Part shown: one piece after another, positions 16,113 through 25,576 of the stretch
Layout: each line of letters begins with the position of its first letter
Position numbering within the stretch: position 1 is the stretch's first letter
Assembly: GCF_030812215.1 (NCBI RefSeq)
Contig: NZ_JAUSSG010000012.1
Span: forward strand, 124,001-188,000
DNA length: 64,000 nucleotides
Direction: 5' to 3'
Origin: Variovorax boronicumulans
Lineage (GTDB): Bacteria; Pseudomonadota; Gammaproteobacteria; Burkholderiales; Burkholderiaceae_C
Translations under genes and position numbers: made by a program
Notes under the pieces: model-generated
The model's input: the letters and a program-made list of their open reading frames with translations, nothing else
The model's database searches: none
What the model was told of the DNA's origin: nothing

Positions 16113-17567
16113 TCACCCGTGTTTGATGGCGATGGTCTTGAGGGTCGTGAAGCCTAGCAGGGCTTCGAAACCCTTCTCGCGGCCGAAGCCACTCGACTTG
16201 ACACCGCCGAACGGCAGCTCCACGCCGCCCGCCGCGCCGTAGTTGTTGATGAAGACCTGCCCGCAGTGCAGCTTGTTCGCCACGCGCAACTGCCGGCCGC
16301 CGTCGCGCGTCCACACGCCGGCCACCAGGCCGAAATCGGTGCCATTTGCGAGCCTGATCGCTTCGGCTTCGTCGGCAAAGGGCATCACCGCCAGCACGGG
16401 GCCGAAGACCTCGCGCTGCGCGAGTTCGCTGTCGGCGGGCACATCGCGGAACAGCACGGCCTCCTGGTAGTAGCCATTGGCCGATGCGTTCGGCGACACC
16501 GTGCCGCGCGCCGCCACCTTCACGCCGTTCGCCTCGGCGGTCGCGACCATGTCGCGCACCTGGCGGAACTGCTTTTCGTTGATGAGCGGTCCCATGTCCA
16601 GGTCATCGGCAGGCGGCCCCGAGCGCACGGCCGCAAAGCGCTCGGACAGCCGTCTCACGACCTCTTCGTAGACCGATTGCTCGACCAGCACGCGGCTGCC
16701 CGCCGAGCAGGTCTGGCCGGCGTTCTGGATGATCGCGTTGAGCAGCACCGGCACCGCCGCATCGAGGTCTGCGTCGGCGAACACGAGCTGCGGCGACTTG
16801 CCACCCAGTTCCAGCGTGACGGGGCAATGTCGCTCGGCCGCCGCGAGGCCCACGCTGCGGCCGGTGACGGTCGAGCCGGTGAACGAGATGTGGTCGATGC
16901 CCGGATGCGCGCACAGCGCCGCGCCTGCCTCCCTGCCGTAACCCGTCACCACATTGAGCGCGCCAGCGGGAAAGCCCACCTCGGTCGCGATTTCCGCCAG
17001 GCGCAGCAGCGAGAGGCTCGCGTCCTCGGCCGGCTTGACCACGCAGGCGTTGCCCGCGGCGAGCGATGCGCCCACGCTGCGGCCCGCGATCTGCATCGGG
17101 TAGTTCCAGGGAATGATGTGTCCGGTCACGCCGTGCGGCATGCGCACCGTCAGCACCGTGTAGCCACGCTCGTAGGGCAGCGTGTCGCCGTGCAGCTTGT
17201 CGCAGGCACCGGCGTAGTACTCGAAGTAGCGCGCAAGCGCGGTCGCGTCGTTGCGCGCCACGCGCAGCGCCTTGCCCGTGTCGCGGGCTTCGAGTTGGGC
17301 GAGCTCCTCGTGATGCTGCATCACCGCGGCGCCCAGCTTGGCGAGCAGGCGGCCGCGCTCGAGCGCGGTCGTCGCGCCCCAGGGGCCGTCGAAGTTCTCG
17401 CCCATGGCGCGGCGCGCGGCGCGCACTGCGGTGTCCACGTCGGCAGTCGTACCGCGCGCGATCTGGCCGAATTTCTGGCCGTCGCTCGGGTCGATCACGT
17501 CGATGGTGGCGTTGCCTTCGGACGCCACGCGGCGGCCGTCGATGTAGTGGGTTGCGTCGTTGCTCAT
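16113..17567 (-). CDS. NAD(P)-dependent aldehyde dehydrogenase
   Basis: A 484-residue ALDH-superfamily enzyme. Visible are the IPWNYPMQ block, the cofactor-side FTGSTVTGR, the catalytic Glu in LELGGKSPQ, the catalytic Cys in NAGQTCSAGSR, and the late EVFGPVLAVMPF motif. It oxidises an aldehyde to the acid; betaine-aldehyde and semialdehyde enzymes look alike, so no substrate is assigned. The start is the ATG at 17567 (MSNDATHYIDGR). It lies between the amidase and the hydroxyacid dehydrogenase in the operon. Confidence 0.95.
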   Translation of the reverse strand: MSNDATHYIDGRRVASEGNATIDVIDPSDGQKFGQIARGTTADVDTAVRAARRAMGENFDGPWGATTALERGRLLAKLGAAVMQHHEELAQLEARDTGKALRVARNDATALARYFEYYAGACDKLHGDTLPYERGYTVLTVRMPHGVTGHIIPWNYPMQIAGRSVGASLAAGNACVVKPAEDASLSLLRLAEIATEVGFPAGALNVVTGYGREAGAALCAHPGIDHISFTGSTVTGRSVGLAAAERHCPVTLELGGKSPQLVFADADLDAAVPVLLNAIIQNAGQTCSAGSRVLVEQSVYEEVVRRLSERFAAVRSGPPADDLDMGPLINEKQFRQVRDMVATAEANGVKVAARGTVSPNASANGYYQEAVLFRDVPADSELAQREVFGPVLAVMPFADEAEAIRLANGTDFGLVAGVWTRDGGRQLRVANKLHCGQVFINNYGAAGGVELPFGGVKSSGFGREKGFEALLGFTTLKTIAIKHG

Positions 17568-17616
17568 TGAATCTGTCTCCTTGCGCGCGGTGCCGTGTGG
17601 GCATGCCGCGATGTCG

Positions 17617-19017
17617 TCACCGGGGTTCCGGCCAGGGGCGCTGTGCTTCGCGGATCTGCTCGAAGGCGCGGCTGAACTGCAGCACGCCCAGGTCGTCGAA
17701 GCGGCGGCCTGCGATCTGCAGGCCGATGGGAAGGCCTTCGGCCGAGTAGCCGCAGTTGATCGACGCGGCCGGTTGCTCCGACATGTTGTAGGGCACGGTA
17801 AAGCCGATGTGCTCCAGCGGCAGCATCGGGTCGTTGGTCGGCGAAGCATGATCCGCGGGCGCGGGCATGTTCGGCGACACCGGCGAGATCAAGAAGTCGT
17901 AGCCCTTGGTCGCCGCGATCGTTGCCGCGCGCGTCGCGATGAACTGGCTGTAGGCGTCGAAGATGTGCGCGCCCGAAAAACCGGCGGCGCTCTCGGCCCA
18001 GTCGCGGATGTACGGCAGGATCCTGGCGCGCTTCTCGGACGGCATGGCCTGGATGTCGATGCAGGAGCGCATGCGCCAGAAATGGTCCATGCCCTGCAGC
18101 ATCTTCGTCGTCATGAAGGCCGGGATTTCTTCGATGTGCGCGCCGGCGGCTTCGATGCGCTTGGCGGCGCGGCGCACCGCCTGGGCGATCTGCGGATCGA
18201 GCGGCAGGCCGCACCCCGCGTCCATGTGCAGCGCCACGCGCTTGCCCTTGAGGAACGACGGGTCGACCTCGAAGGCGTTCCAGTCGATGGTGGGCGCGGG
18301 CAGTTCCGAATAGTCGCGGTCGTCAGGTTGCGCGACCGACGCCATCATCAGCGCCGAGTCGGCCACCGTGCGCGTCATCGGGCCGGCGCAGCGTCCCATG
18401 TAGGGCGTGCTCAGCGGAATGCGGCCGAAGCTGGGCTTGAGCGTGTAGATGCCGCACCAGCTGGCCGGCAGGCGCAGCGAGCCGCCGATGTCGGTGCCCA
18501 CGTGCAGCGGACCGTAGCCTGCGGCAGCCGCCGCGCCGGCACCCGCGCTGGAGCCGCCCGGCGTGCGCGACAGGTCCCACGGGTTGCGCGAGAGCTCATG
18601 AAAGCTCGACAGGCCCGACGACAGCATGCCCAGGTCGGGCATCGTGGTCTTGGTCACCAGCACGGTGCCGTCTTCCTTCAGGCGGGCGGCGGGTGGCGAG
18701 TCCTGCACCATCGGCACGAGGTCGTAGGCGGCGGTGCCCAGCGGCATCGGGTCGCCTTCGGTCGCAAGGTTGTCCTTGATGGTCACGGGCACGCCGTCGA
18801 GCGCCCCGCGTGGCGTACCGGCCAGCCAGCGCGCTTCGGAGGCGCGGGCCTGTTCGAGCGCGCGTTCGGGACGAAACAGCCAGGTGGCGTGCAGTTCGGG
18901 CTCGCAGGCCGCGATGCGTTCGTTGACCGAACGCACCACGTCGACCGGGGAGAGTTCCTTGGCCGTGTAGGCCGCATGCAGTTCCTGCACGCTCAGCGCG
19001 TAGAGGGGTTTGGTCAT
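17617..19017 (-). CDS. Amidase (amidase-signature family)
   Basis: A 466-residue amidase-signature hydrolase with the Ser-Ser-Lys triad: Lys in VTIKDNLAT, the cis-Ser in GGSSAGAGAAAA, and the nucleophile Ser in GTDIGGSLRLPAS. It converts an amide to a carboxylate and ammonia. Homologues include GatA, but there are no GatB/GatC neighbours, so a catabolic role is inferred. It lies 4 bases downstream of the ABC binding-protein gene. This suggests the imported compound carries an amide or peptide-like bond. Confidence 0.94.
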   Translation of the reverse strand: MTKPLYALSVQELHAAYTAKELSPVDVVRSVNERIAACEPELHATWLFRPERALEQARASEARWLAGTPRGALDGVPVTIKDNLATEGDPMPLGTAAYDLVPMVQDSPPAARLKEDGTVLVTKTTMPDLGMLSSGLSSFHELSRNPWDLSRTPGGSSAGAGAAAAAGYGPLHVGTDIGGSLRLPASWCGIYTLKPSFGRIPLSTPYMGRCAGPMTRTVADSALMMASVAQPDDRDYSELPAPTIDWNAFEVDPSFLKGKRVALHMDAGCGLPLDPQIAQAVRRAAKRIEAAGAHIEEIPAFMTTKMLQGMDHFWRMRSCIDIQAMPSEKRARILPYIRDWAESAAGFSGAHIFDAYSQFIATRAATIAATKGYDFLISPVSPNMPAPADHASPTNDPMLPLEHIGFTVPYNMSEQPAASINCGYSAEGLPIGLQIAGRRFDDLGVLQFSRAFEQIREAQRPWPEPR

Positions 19018-19021
19018 CGCA

Positions 19022-20515
19022 TCAACCCCACGAGATCGCGGCCAGGTCGTTCACCACGATCGGCATGCTGGCCCACAGGCCCTTGACCTCCTTGCGCGCG
19101 ATGGTGGGAAAGACCGCCTGGTAGAGAAAGCCGTTGACCGCATCGGTCGCGAGTTGGCGCTGCGCCTCGGCCAGCAGGTCGGCGCGGCGCTTCTTGTTCT
19201 CTTCGTTCTGGATCGCAACGAACATGTCGCGGAACTTCTTCGAGTCGTAGCCCCAGTAGTAATCGGGCTCGGTGTACTTCACCAGGTCGAAGGGCTCGAC
19301 ATGCGCGACCATCGTGAGATCGAAGTCGTGCGCGCCGCCGAAGGTGCCGCTCAGCCATTGCGCCCACTCGACGTTCTGGATCTTCACCTGGATGCCGATC
19401 TGCGCCAGTTGCGCGGCGATCATCTCGCCGCCCTGCCGTGCGTAAGAAGGCGGCGGCAGCGTCAGGCGCAGTTCGAGCGGCGTCTTCACGCCGGCTTCGG
19501 CCAGCAGCCGTTTGGCCTTCTCGATGTCATAGGGGTTGATCGCGGTGGTGTCGATGAAACCCGGTGCGCCCATCGCATAGTGGCTGCCGATGGGCTTGCC
19601 GAAGCCGTCCGCAGCGCCCTGAATGATCGTGTTGCGGTCGAGCGCCGCCAGGATCGCGCGGCGCACGCGCACGTCGTCCAGCGGTTTCTTGCGGTTGTTG
19701 ATGGTGAGGATCACCTTGCCGCGCGTGCCCACCTCCAGCACCTGGAAGCGCGGGTTGCCCTTGAACTGCGCGACCGAGCGAGTGCCCGCGCGCGGGAAGA
19801 TGTCGATGTCGTTCGCCATCAGTGCGGCAGTCTGCGCGGCGGTGTCGGACATGAAGCGGAAGACGAACTTCTCGACCTTCGCGAGACCCGGATCGCGGTA
19901 CGTCGGCGACTTGACCAGCGTGCACGAGGCGCCGCGCTGCCATGCGGCCAGCTTGTAGGGGCCGGTGCCGACCGGCGCGGTCGCATTCGTCTCGGAGCTC
20001 TTGGGCTCGACGATGCAGGCGGTGGACTGGCCCAGCATGAACGGCAGGTCGGGGTTCGACAGCGTGCTGTTGACGCCCACCGTGTATTCGTCGAGCACCA
20101 CGGTGCCGATCTCGCTGAAGAAGCGCTTGTCCTTGTTCGTGCTCTTGGCGCCGCTCGCGCGGTCGAACGAGAACTTGACCGTCGCCGCGTTGAAAGGCTG
20201 TCCGTTCTGGAAGCGCACGCCGCGGCGCAGCTTGAAGACGAAGGTCTTCATGTCCGGCGACGACGACCAGCTCTCGGCGAGCATCGGCGTGACCGAGCCG
20301 TCGGCGTTGACCTTGGTGAGCGTCTCGAAGATGTTGTATTGCGTGATCTCGGCAATGGCCGATGCGGCGCCCGCGGTCGGGTCCAGGCCCGGCGGTTCCA
20401 GCGGCATGCCGATGCTCAACGTGTTCTTGCCCGTCTGCGCTTGCGCGAGCGGGAGGAAAGCGCCCGGGATCGCCGCGGCCATGGCGGTGCCCATGAGGGT
20501 GCGTCGCTTCAACAT
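19022..20515 (-). CDS. ABC transporter substrate-binding protein, family 5 (peptide/nickel type)
   Basis: A 497-residue periplasmic binding protein. The signal sequence runs MLKRRTLMGTAMAAAIPGAFLPLAQAQ; the RR near the start makes Tat export possible, though Sec is also plausible. The mature part has the SBP_bac_5 pattern: GLDPTAGAASAIAEITQYNIFETL, LAESWSSSPDMKTFVFKLRRGVRFQNG and later RAILAALDR. It captures the substrate for the adjacent importer. The start at 20515 is the ATG that opens the signal peptide. It sits between the ATP-binding gene and the amidase. Confidence 0.94.
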   Translation of the reverse strand: MLKRRTLMGTAMAAAIPGAFLPLAQAQTGKNTLSIGMPLEPPGLDPTAGAASAIAEITQYNIFETLTKVNADGSVTPMLAESWSSSPDMKTFVFKLRRGVRFQNGQPFNAATVKFSFDRASGAKSTNKDKRFFSEIGTVVLDEYTVGVNSTLSNPDLPFMLGQSTACIVEPKSSETNATAPVGTGPYKLAAWQRGASCTLVKSPTYRDPGLAKVEKFVFRFMSDTAAQTAALMANDIDIFPRAGTRSVAQFKGNPRFQVLEVGTRGKVILTINNRKKPLDDVRVRRAILAALDRNTIIQGAADGFGKPIGSHYAMGAPGFIDTTAINPYDIEKAKRLLAEAGVKTPLELRLTLPPPSYARQGGEMIAAQLAQIGIQVKIQNVEWAQWLSGTFGGAHDFDLTMVAHVEPFDLVKYTEPDYYWGYDSKKFRDMFVAIQNEENKKRRADLLAEAQRQLATDAVNGFLYQAVFPTIARKEVKGLWASMPIVVNDLAAISWG

Positions 20516-20553
20516 TCGATATCTCTCCAGAAGTAAAGGGATGACCGCGCGAC

Positions 20554-21366
20554 TCAGGTCGCGGGCGTCTGCAGTACGGCGGACAGCAGCGTCCGCGTGT
20601 AGGGGTGCTTGGCGTGGCGGAACAGGTGGCCCGGTGCGCCCTGCTCCACGATCTGGCCTTTGAAGACCACGGCGACGTCGTCGCACAGGTGGTTGACCAC
20701 CGCGAGGTCGTGGCTGATGAGCAGGTAGCTGATGCCGAACTGCTGCTGCAGGTCCTGCATGAGGTTGAGCACCTGCGCCTGCACCGACACGTCGAGCGCG
20801 CTTACCGGCTCGTCGGCGACGATGAGCTTGGGGCGCGTGATGAGCGCGCGTGCAATCGCGATGCGCTGTCGTTGCCCGCCCGAGAACTCGTGCGGGTACT
20901 TGTCCATGTCGGAGGTGCGCAGGCCGACGGCAGCGAGCGATTCGGCGGCGCGTTCGCGTTGTTCCTTCCGGGAAACCTCGGCCAGTGCTTCGAGCGGCTC
21001 GGCGACGATGCGTGCGACGGTCTGGCGCGGGTCGAGCGAACCATACGGGTCTTGAAAGACCATCTGGAAATCGCGGCGCGCCGTGCGCAGTTCGCTCTTG
21101 GACAGCGTGTGCAGGTCGCGCCCGAGCAGCTTCACGCTGCCCGAGGTGGGCGTATCCAGTGCCATCACGAGGCGCGCGATGGTCGATTTTCCCGAGCCCG
21201 ATTCACCGACGATGCCGAGGCTGCGGCCTGCTTCGACCTTGAAGCTCACGCCGTTGAGCGCCTTGACGGTGGGCGGCGGCGAGAAGAGCTTTTCGCGCGG
21301 CAGGTCGTAGTGCCGAACGAGATCGGTCACCTGCAGCAGCGGTTGGGAGCTGGCGGAAAGGTTCAT
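20554..21366 (-). CDS. ABC transporter ATP-binding protein, OppF/DppF type
   Basis: A 270-residue ATPase. Walker A is GESGSGKST, the Q-loop MVFQDPYGSLDPRQT, the signature SGGQRQRIAIARAL and Walker B LIVADEPVSALD; the H-loop is in ISHDLAVVNHL. The C-terminal HPYTRTLLSAV is typical of the peptide-transport subfamily. It pairs with the preceding gene to form the two ATP sites of the importer. The ATG overlaps the stop of that gene by four bases (ATGA). Unlike its partner it lacks a long Cys-containing tail. Confidence 0.95.
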   Translation of the reverse strand: MNLSASSQPLLQVTDLVRHYDLPREKLFSPPPTVKALNGVSFKVEAGRSLGIVGESGSGKSTIARLVMALDTPTSGSVKLLGRDLHTLSKSELRTARRDFQMVFQDPYGSLDPRQTVARIVAEPLEALAEVSRKEQRERAAESLAAVGLRTSDMDKYPHEFSGGQRQRIAIARALITRPKLIVADEPVSALDVSVQAQVLNLMQDLQQQFGISYLLISHDLAVVNHLCDDVAVVFKGQIVEQGAPGHLFRHAKHPYTRTLLSAVLQTPAT

Positions 21367-22352
21367 GCGGCGACGGCGTCCTGCGCAGCGATTTCCTCGA
21401 GACGCAAACAGCGCACGGCATGGCCGTCCGGCGCCATGATCAGCGGAGGCTTCGTGGTGTAGCAGGCATCGGCCGTGAAGCCGCAGCGCCCTGCGAACGC
21501 GCAACCGCGCGGCAGGTCCACGAGCTCGGGCACGCTGCCACGGATGGTGGCAAGGCGGCCGGTCCGCGGCGCACCGAGAACCGGCCGCGCCGCGAACAGG
21601 CCGCGTGTATAGGGATGCGAGCGCTCGGCGAACACGGCCTTCGTCGGGCCGCTCTCGACCATGCTGCCGCCGTACATCACGAGCATGCGCTGCACGCTGT
21701 TGGCGATCACGCCGAGGTCGTGCGAGATCAGGATGAGCGCCATGCCCATCTCGGCGACCAGGCTCTGGATCAGGTCCAGCACCTGCTTCTGGATGGTCAC
21801 GTCGAGCGCGGTGGTGGGCTCGTCCGCGATCAGCAGGTCGGGGCCGCAGGCCAGCGCCATCGCGATGCCGATGCGCTGGCGTTGACCGCCCGAGAACTGG
21901 TGCGGATACGCATCGAGCCGAGAGGCTGCATCGGGAATGCCCACGCGTTCCAGCAGGCCCAGCGCTTCCTGTCGCGCCTCGGTTTTGGAAAGCCCGCGAT
22001 GCAGCCGCAGCGGCTCGCCGACCTGGCGCGCGATGGTGTGCACCGGGTTCAGCGCCGTCATCGGCTCCTGGAAGATCATGCCGATGCGATTGCCGCGAAT
22101 GCCGCACATCGCCTTCTCGGGCAGGCCGACGAGCTCCTGCCCGTCGAGGCGGATGCTGCCGCTGACCTTCGCGGTCGAGGGCAGAAGGCCCATGAGCGAC
22201 ATCACGGTGATCGATTTGCCGCAGCCCGACTCGCCCACGATGCCCAGCGTCTCGCCGCGCTCCAGGGAAAAAGAAATGCCGCGCACCGCTTCGGCGGGGC
22301 CGCGCTGGGTCTGCAGGCCGATGTGGAGATCGTTGACTTCGAGAAGAGGCAT
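21363..22352 (-). CDS. ABC transporter ATP-binding protein, OppD/DppD type
   Basis: A 329-residue ATPase. Walker A is GESGCGKSI, the Q-loop MIFQEPMTALNPVHT, the signature SGGQRQRIGIAMAL, Walker B LLIADEPTTALD and the H-loop ISHDLGVIAN. The C-terminal oligopeptide-transport region contains Cys residues (RGCAFAGRCGFTADACY), a pattern that binds an iron-sulfur cluster in some DppD proteins. It begins 3 bases after the permease stop and is coupled to the next ATPase. Confidence 0.95.
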   Translation of the reverse strand: MPLLEVNDLHIGLQTQRGPAEAVRGISFSLERGETLGIVGESGCGKSITVMSLMGLLPSTAKVSGSIRLDGQELVGLPEKAMCGIRGNRIGMIFQEPMTALNPVHTIARQVGEPLRLHRGLSKTEARQEALGLLERVGIPDAASRLDAYPHQFSGGQRQRIGIAMALACGPDLLIADEPTTALDVTIQKQVLDLIQSLVAEMGMALILISHDLGVIANSVQRMLVMYGGSMVESGPTKAVFAERSHPYTRGLFAARPVLGAPRTGRLATIRGSVPELVDLPRGCAFAGRCGFTADACYTTKPPLIMAPDGHAVRCLRLEEIAAQDAVAA

Positions 22353-22355
22353 GGT

Positions 22356-23240
22356 TCAGCGGGCCCGTGCAAGGCGCGGGTCGAGCAGGTCGCGCAGACC
22401 GTCGCCGAGCAGGTTGAGGCCCAGCACCGCCAGTGCGATCGCCATGCCAGGGAACACGGCCAGGAGCGGTTGCTGGAACATGAGCGTCTGCGCCTCGCTG
22501 AGCATGCGGCCCCACGAGGGCTGGGGCGGCTGCGTGCCGAGACCGAGGTACGACAGCGCCGCCTCCGCGAGGATCGCGATAGCGAAGCGGATGGTGATCT
22601 GCACGATCAGCACCGCCGAGATGTTCGGCAGCACGTGCTGCATCGTGATCGAGAACGAACCCTTGCCGCAGGCACGGGCAGCGGAGATGTACTCGCGCGA
22701 CCAGATCGCATTGGCCGAGGCGCGCGTGATGCGCGCGAAGGTCGGGATGTTGTAGATGCCGATCGCGACGATGGCGTTGACGATGCCGGCGCCGAACACC
22801 GCCGTCATCATGATCGCCGAGAGGATCGCGGGGAACGCGAGCGAGAAGTCGGCGAAACGCATGATCGCTTCTTCGACCCAGCCGCGCCGTGCGGCCGCCA
22901 GCAGGCCCAGTGCAGTACCGACCACAAGGCCGATGCCAACGGCGATGACGCCGACCAGGATGGATGCGCGCGCACCCACAAGCAGCAGCGAGGCCACGTC
23001 GCGCCCGAAGGCATCGGTGCCGAGCCAGTGCGCGGCCGAGGGCGACTGCATCTTGTTGGCCATGTCCATCTCGTACGGCGACCACGGGGTCCACACGAAC
23101 GACACGAGCGCGGCCAGGAGCAGCAGCAGCGCGAGGACGGCGCCGATGACGAAGCTGCGGTGGTGTCGCGCGCGACGCCAGAAGCCCGGCACCGTGAGCG
23201 CGGCTGCGCTGGGAACCGCGGGAGCGGCGATGGTGTTCAT
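22356..23240 (-). CDS. ABC transporter permease, OppC/DppC type
   Basis: A 294-residue inner-membrane permease. One N-terminal helix (FVIGAVLALLLLLAALVSF) is followed by the DppC-type extracytoplasmic LGTDAFGRDVASLLLVGAR, several further helices, and the EAA loop region EYISAARACGKGSFSITMQHVLPN that docks on the ATPases. The ATG at 23240 overlaps the stop of the DppB-type gene. The long upstream open frame is antisense noise. It forms the channel together with the preceding gene. Confidence 0.94.
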   Translation of the reverse strand: MNTIAAPAVPSAAALTVPGFWRRARHHRSFVIGAVLALLLLLAALVSFVWTPWSPYEMDMANKMQSPSAAHWLGTDAFGRDVASLLLVGARASILVGVIAVGIGLVVGTALGLLAAARRGWVEEAIMRFADFSLAFPAILSAIMMTAVFGAGIVNAIVAIGIYNIPTFARITRASANAIWSREYISAARACGKGSFSITMQHVLPNISAVLIVQITIRFAIAILAEAALSYLGLGTQPPQPSWGRMLSEAQTLMFQQPLLAVFPGMAIALAVLGLNLLGDGLRDLLDPRLARAR

Positions 23241-24187
23241 ATGTCGCTCGCCTTGATGCGCGGGTCGATCACGGCATAGAGCACATCGACCACGAAATTC
23301 ACGATGACGACAAGCGCCGCGAGCAGCATCACGCAGTTGCGCACGACGACGAGGTCGCGGTTGCTGATGGCCTGGAAGATCAGCCGGCCGAGGCCCGGCA
23401 GGTAGAACACGTTCTCGATCACGATGGTGCCCGCGAGCAATTCGGAAAACTGCATGCCCATCACGGTGATGACGGGAATCATCGCGTTGCGCAACACGTG
23501 CAGCCACAGCACGGCGCGTTGCGACACGCCCTTGGCGCGCGCGGTGCGAACGAAATCCTCGCGCATCACTTCGAGCACGGCTGAACGCGTGATGCGCGCG
23601 AGGATCGCGGCTTGCACGACTGCAAGAGACAGCGCCGGCAGCAGCAGCGACTTCACGCCGCCCAGCACGCCCTCGCCCCAGCCATCGAAGCCGCCCGCGG
23701 AGAACCACTGCAGCTTCACCGAGAACACCAGGATCAAGAGAATCGCGAACCAGAAATTCGGAATCGCGATGCCCACCTGCGTCATGCCCATCAGGCCGAC
23801 GTCGCCCATCTTGTTGTGACGCGCGGCCGCCGTCACGCCGACGACGAGCGCGAGCACGGTGGTGAGCGTCATCGCGAGCACGGCCAGGGGCACGGTGAGC
23901 GCGAGGCGTTCGAGGATGAGGTCGAGCACCGGCGAGCCGTAGGCGTAGCTGTCGCCCAGGTTACCGGTGAGGATGCCGCCGATCCAGTGCCAGTAGCGCG
24001 TCCACGCGGGCTGGTCGAGGCCCAGTTTCGTGGCGAGTGCAGCCACCGCGTCGGGCGACGCGTCGGGGCCCATGAGCATCTGCGCGGCGTTGCCGGGCAG
24101 GATCTCCAGGACGAGGAACACGATGACCGACGCGCCGATCAGCGTGCCGACCAGCGTTGCCAAGCGCTTGAGCAGGAAGAGGCCCAT
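23237..24187 (-). CDS. ABC transporter permease, OppB/DppB type
   Basis: A 316-residue inner-membrane permease. The N-terminus LLKRLATLVGTLIGASVIVFLVLEILPG is the classic DppB start, then about six membrane helices. The EAA-type cytoplasmic loop is EDFVRTARAKGVSQRAVLWLHVLRNAMIP, followed by the FYLPGLGRL block. It begins 35 bases after the dehydrogenase gene and overlaps the next permease start, supporting a single transcript. Confidence 0.94.
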   Translation of the reverse strand: MGLFLLKRLATLVGTLIGASVIVFLVLEILPGNAAQMLMGPDASPDAVAALATKLGLDQPAWTRYWHWIGGILTGNLGDSYAYGSPVLDLILERLALTVPLAVLAMTLTTVLALVVGVTAAARHNKMGDVGLMGMTQVGIAIPNFWFAILLILVFSVKLQWFSAGGFDGWGEGVLGGVKSLLLPALSLAVVQAAILARITRSAVLEVMREDFVRTARAKGVSQRAVLWLHVLRNAMIPVITVMGMQFSELLAGTIVIENVFYLPGLGRLIFQAISNRDLVVVRNCVMLLAALVVIVNFVVDVLYAVIDPRIKASDI

Positions 24188-24222
24188 CTATCTGCCTTTA
24201 TGCCTCGTGCAAAGCCGGGTCA

Positions 24223-25305
24223 TCATCCGATGCAGCTGGCGACGGCGCGGCCCACGTCGACCGTGTTCGCCGTGCCGCCCATGTCGCGCGTGCGCGGGCC
24301 TTCGCCCAGCACGGTCTCGATGGCCGACATCACCGCGGCCGAAGCCTGCGCGTACACGGGGTCGCCGTTGCCGAGGTGGTCGAGCATCAGCGCGGCCGAC
24401 CAGATCTGGCCGATCGGGTTGGCAATGCCCTTGCCCGCGATGTCGGGCGCCGAACCGTGCACCGGTTCGAACAGCGACGGGAACGCGCGCTCGGGATTCA
24501 GGTTGGCCGACGGCGCGATGCCGATGGTGCCGGTGCATGCCGGGCCGAGGTCGGACAGGATGTCGCCGAAGAGGTTGGAGGCCACGACCACATCGAACCA
24601 GTCGGGGTGCTGCACGAAATGCGCGCACAGGATGTCGATGTGGTACTTGCTCGTGGCGATGTCGGGATGGCGCTTGGCCATCTCGGCCAGGCGCTCGTCC
24701 CAGTACGGCATGGTGATCGAGATGCCGTTCGACTTGGTCGCCGCCACGAGATTCTTGCGCGGGCGCTTGCTCGCGAGCTCGTAGGCGTACTTGAGGATGC
24801 GGTCGACGCCGTGGCGCGTGAACACGGCCTCCTGGATCGCCATTTCGCGCGACGTGCCTTCGAAGAGGCGTCCGCCGACCGAGGTGTATTCGCCCTCGGT
24901 GTTCTCGCGCACCACGAGGAAGTCGATGTCGCCGGGCTTGCGATGCGCGAGCGGTCCGGGCACGCCGGGCATCAGGCGCACGGGACGCAGGTTCACATAC
25001 TGGTCGAACTCGCGGCGGATCTTGATCAGGAGGCCCCACACGGCGATGTGGTCGGGTACCTTGTCGGGCGCGCCGACGGCGCCGAAGTAGATGGCGTCAT
25101 GGCCCTTGATCCGGTCGTCCCAGTCGGCCGGCATCATGAGGCCGTGGCGCACATAGTGGTCGGAGCCCCAGTCGAAGTGATCGAAGCTGAATTCGATGCC
25201 GAACTTGCGGCTCACGGCCTCCAGCACGCGAAGGCCCTCGGGTACCACTTCGACCCCGATGCCGTCACCCGGGATGACGGCGATTTTGTGTTTTCTTTGC
25301 TGCAT
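24223..25305 (-). CDS. Tartrate / D-malate type decarboxylating dehydrogenase (isopropylmalate dehydrogenase family)
   Basis: A 360-residue metal- and NAD-dependent beta-decarboxylating dehydrogenase. Visible are IAVIPGDGIGVEVVPEG, the RPVRLMPGV segment, the active-site VVRENTEGEYTSVGGR, the Lys/Asp region KSNGIS and NLFGDILSDLGPA, and the cofactor-loop FEPVHGSAPDIAGKGIANPIGQI. The acidic FDHFDWGSD N-terminal block and the sequence after RENTEGEY are closer to tartrate/D-malate dehydrogenases (TtuC/DmlA) than to LeuB. It is the first gene of the nine-gene operon, so its C4 product likely feeds pyruvate metabolism. Confidence 0.85.
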   Translation of the reverse strand: MQQRKHKIAVIPGDGIGVEVVPEGLRVLEAVSRKFGIEFSFDHFDWGSDHYVRHGLMMPADWDDRIKGHDAIYFGAVGAPDKVPDHIAVWGLLIKIRREFDQYVNLRPVRLMPGVPGPLAHRKPGDIDFLVVRENTEGEYTSVGGRLFEGTSREMAIQEAVFTRHGVDRILKYAYELASKRPRKNLVAATKSNGISITMPYWDERLAEMAKRHPDIATSKYHIDILCAHFVQHPDWFDVVVASNLFGDILSDLGPACTGTIGIAPSANLNPERAFPSLFEPVHGSAPDIAGKGIANPIGQIWSAALMLDHLGNGDPVYAQASAAVMSAIETVLGEGPRTRDMGGTANTVDVGRAVASCIG

Positions 25306-25576
25306 CGAATACCTGCTTCAAGACTGTTTCGCGAGCAAGTCTAGAAGCAGGCGGCGTGCCACCGGATGGGGGTTCGCACGTACTTTGCCTTGCAATTATA
25401 AGAAGTCTCTATGGCATGGCTTGCAAGGTAACTCGCCTTTTACCACGGGCAAAAAGGCGCCTCTACCTACGAATTTGGCGAAGGCCTTGAGCCTGAGCCG
25501 GACCAGACTTGAGCTGCTTTGAATGCGCTGGAATCCGGGGTCGTCGCGCTCGATGCATATGGCAGACCCGGAAAGT
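25306..25576. other. Intergenic region between the catabolic operon and the tRNA cluster
   Basis: I see no credible gene here. A 66-codon open frame at 25396-25596 on the minus strand has no family resemblance and no ribosome site. The part nearest 25306 must hold the operon promoter; no convincing -10/-35 pair was found. Confidence 0.5.

Noticed and set aside
17617..19017. GatA subunit of Glu-tRNA(Gln) amidotransferase
   Set aside because: The amidase-signature motifs fit, but there are no GatB/GatC genes and the gene lies inside an ABC transporter/dehydrogenase operon.
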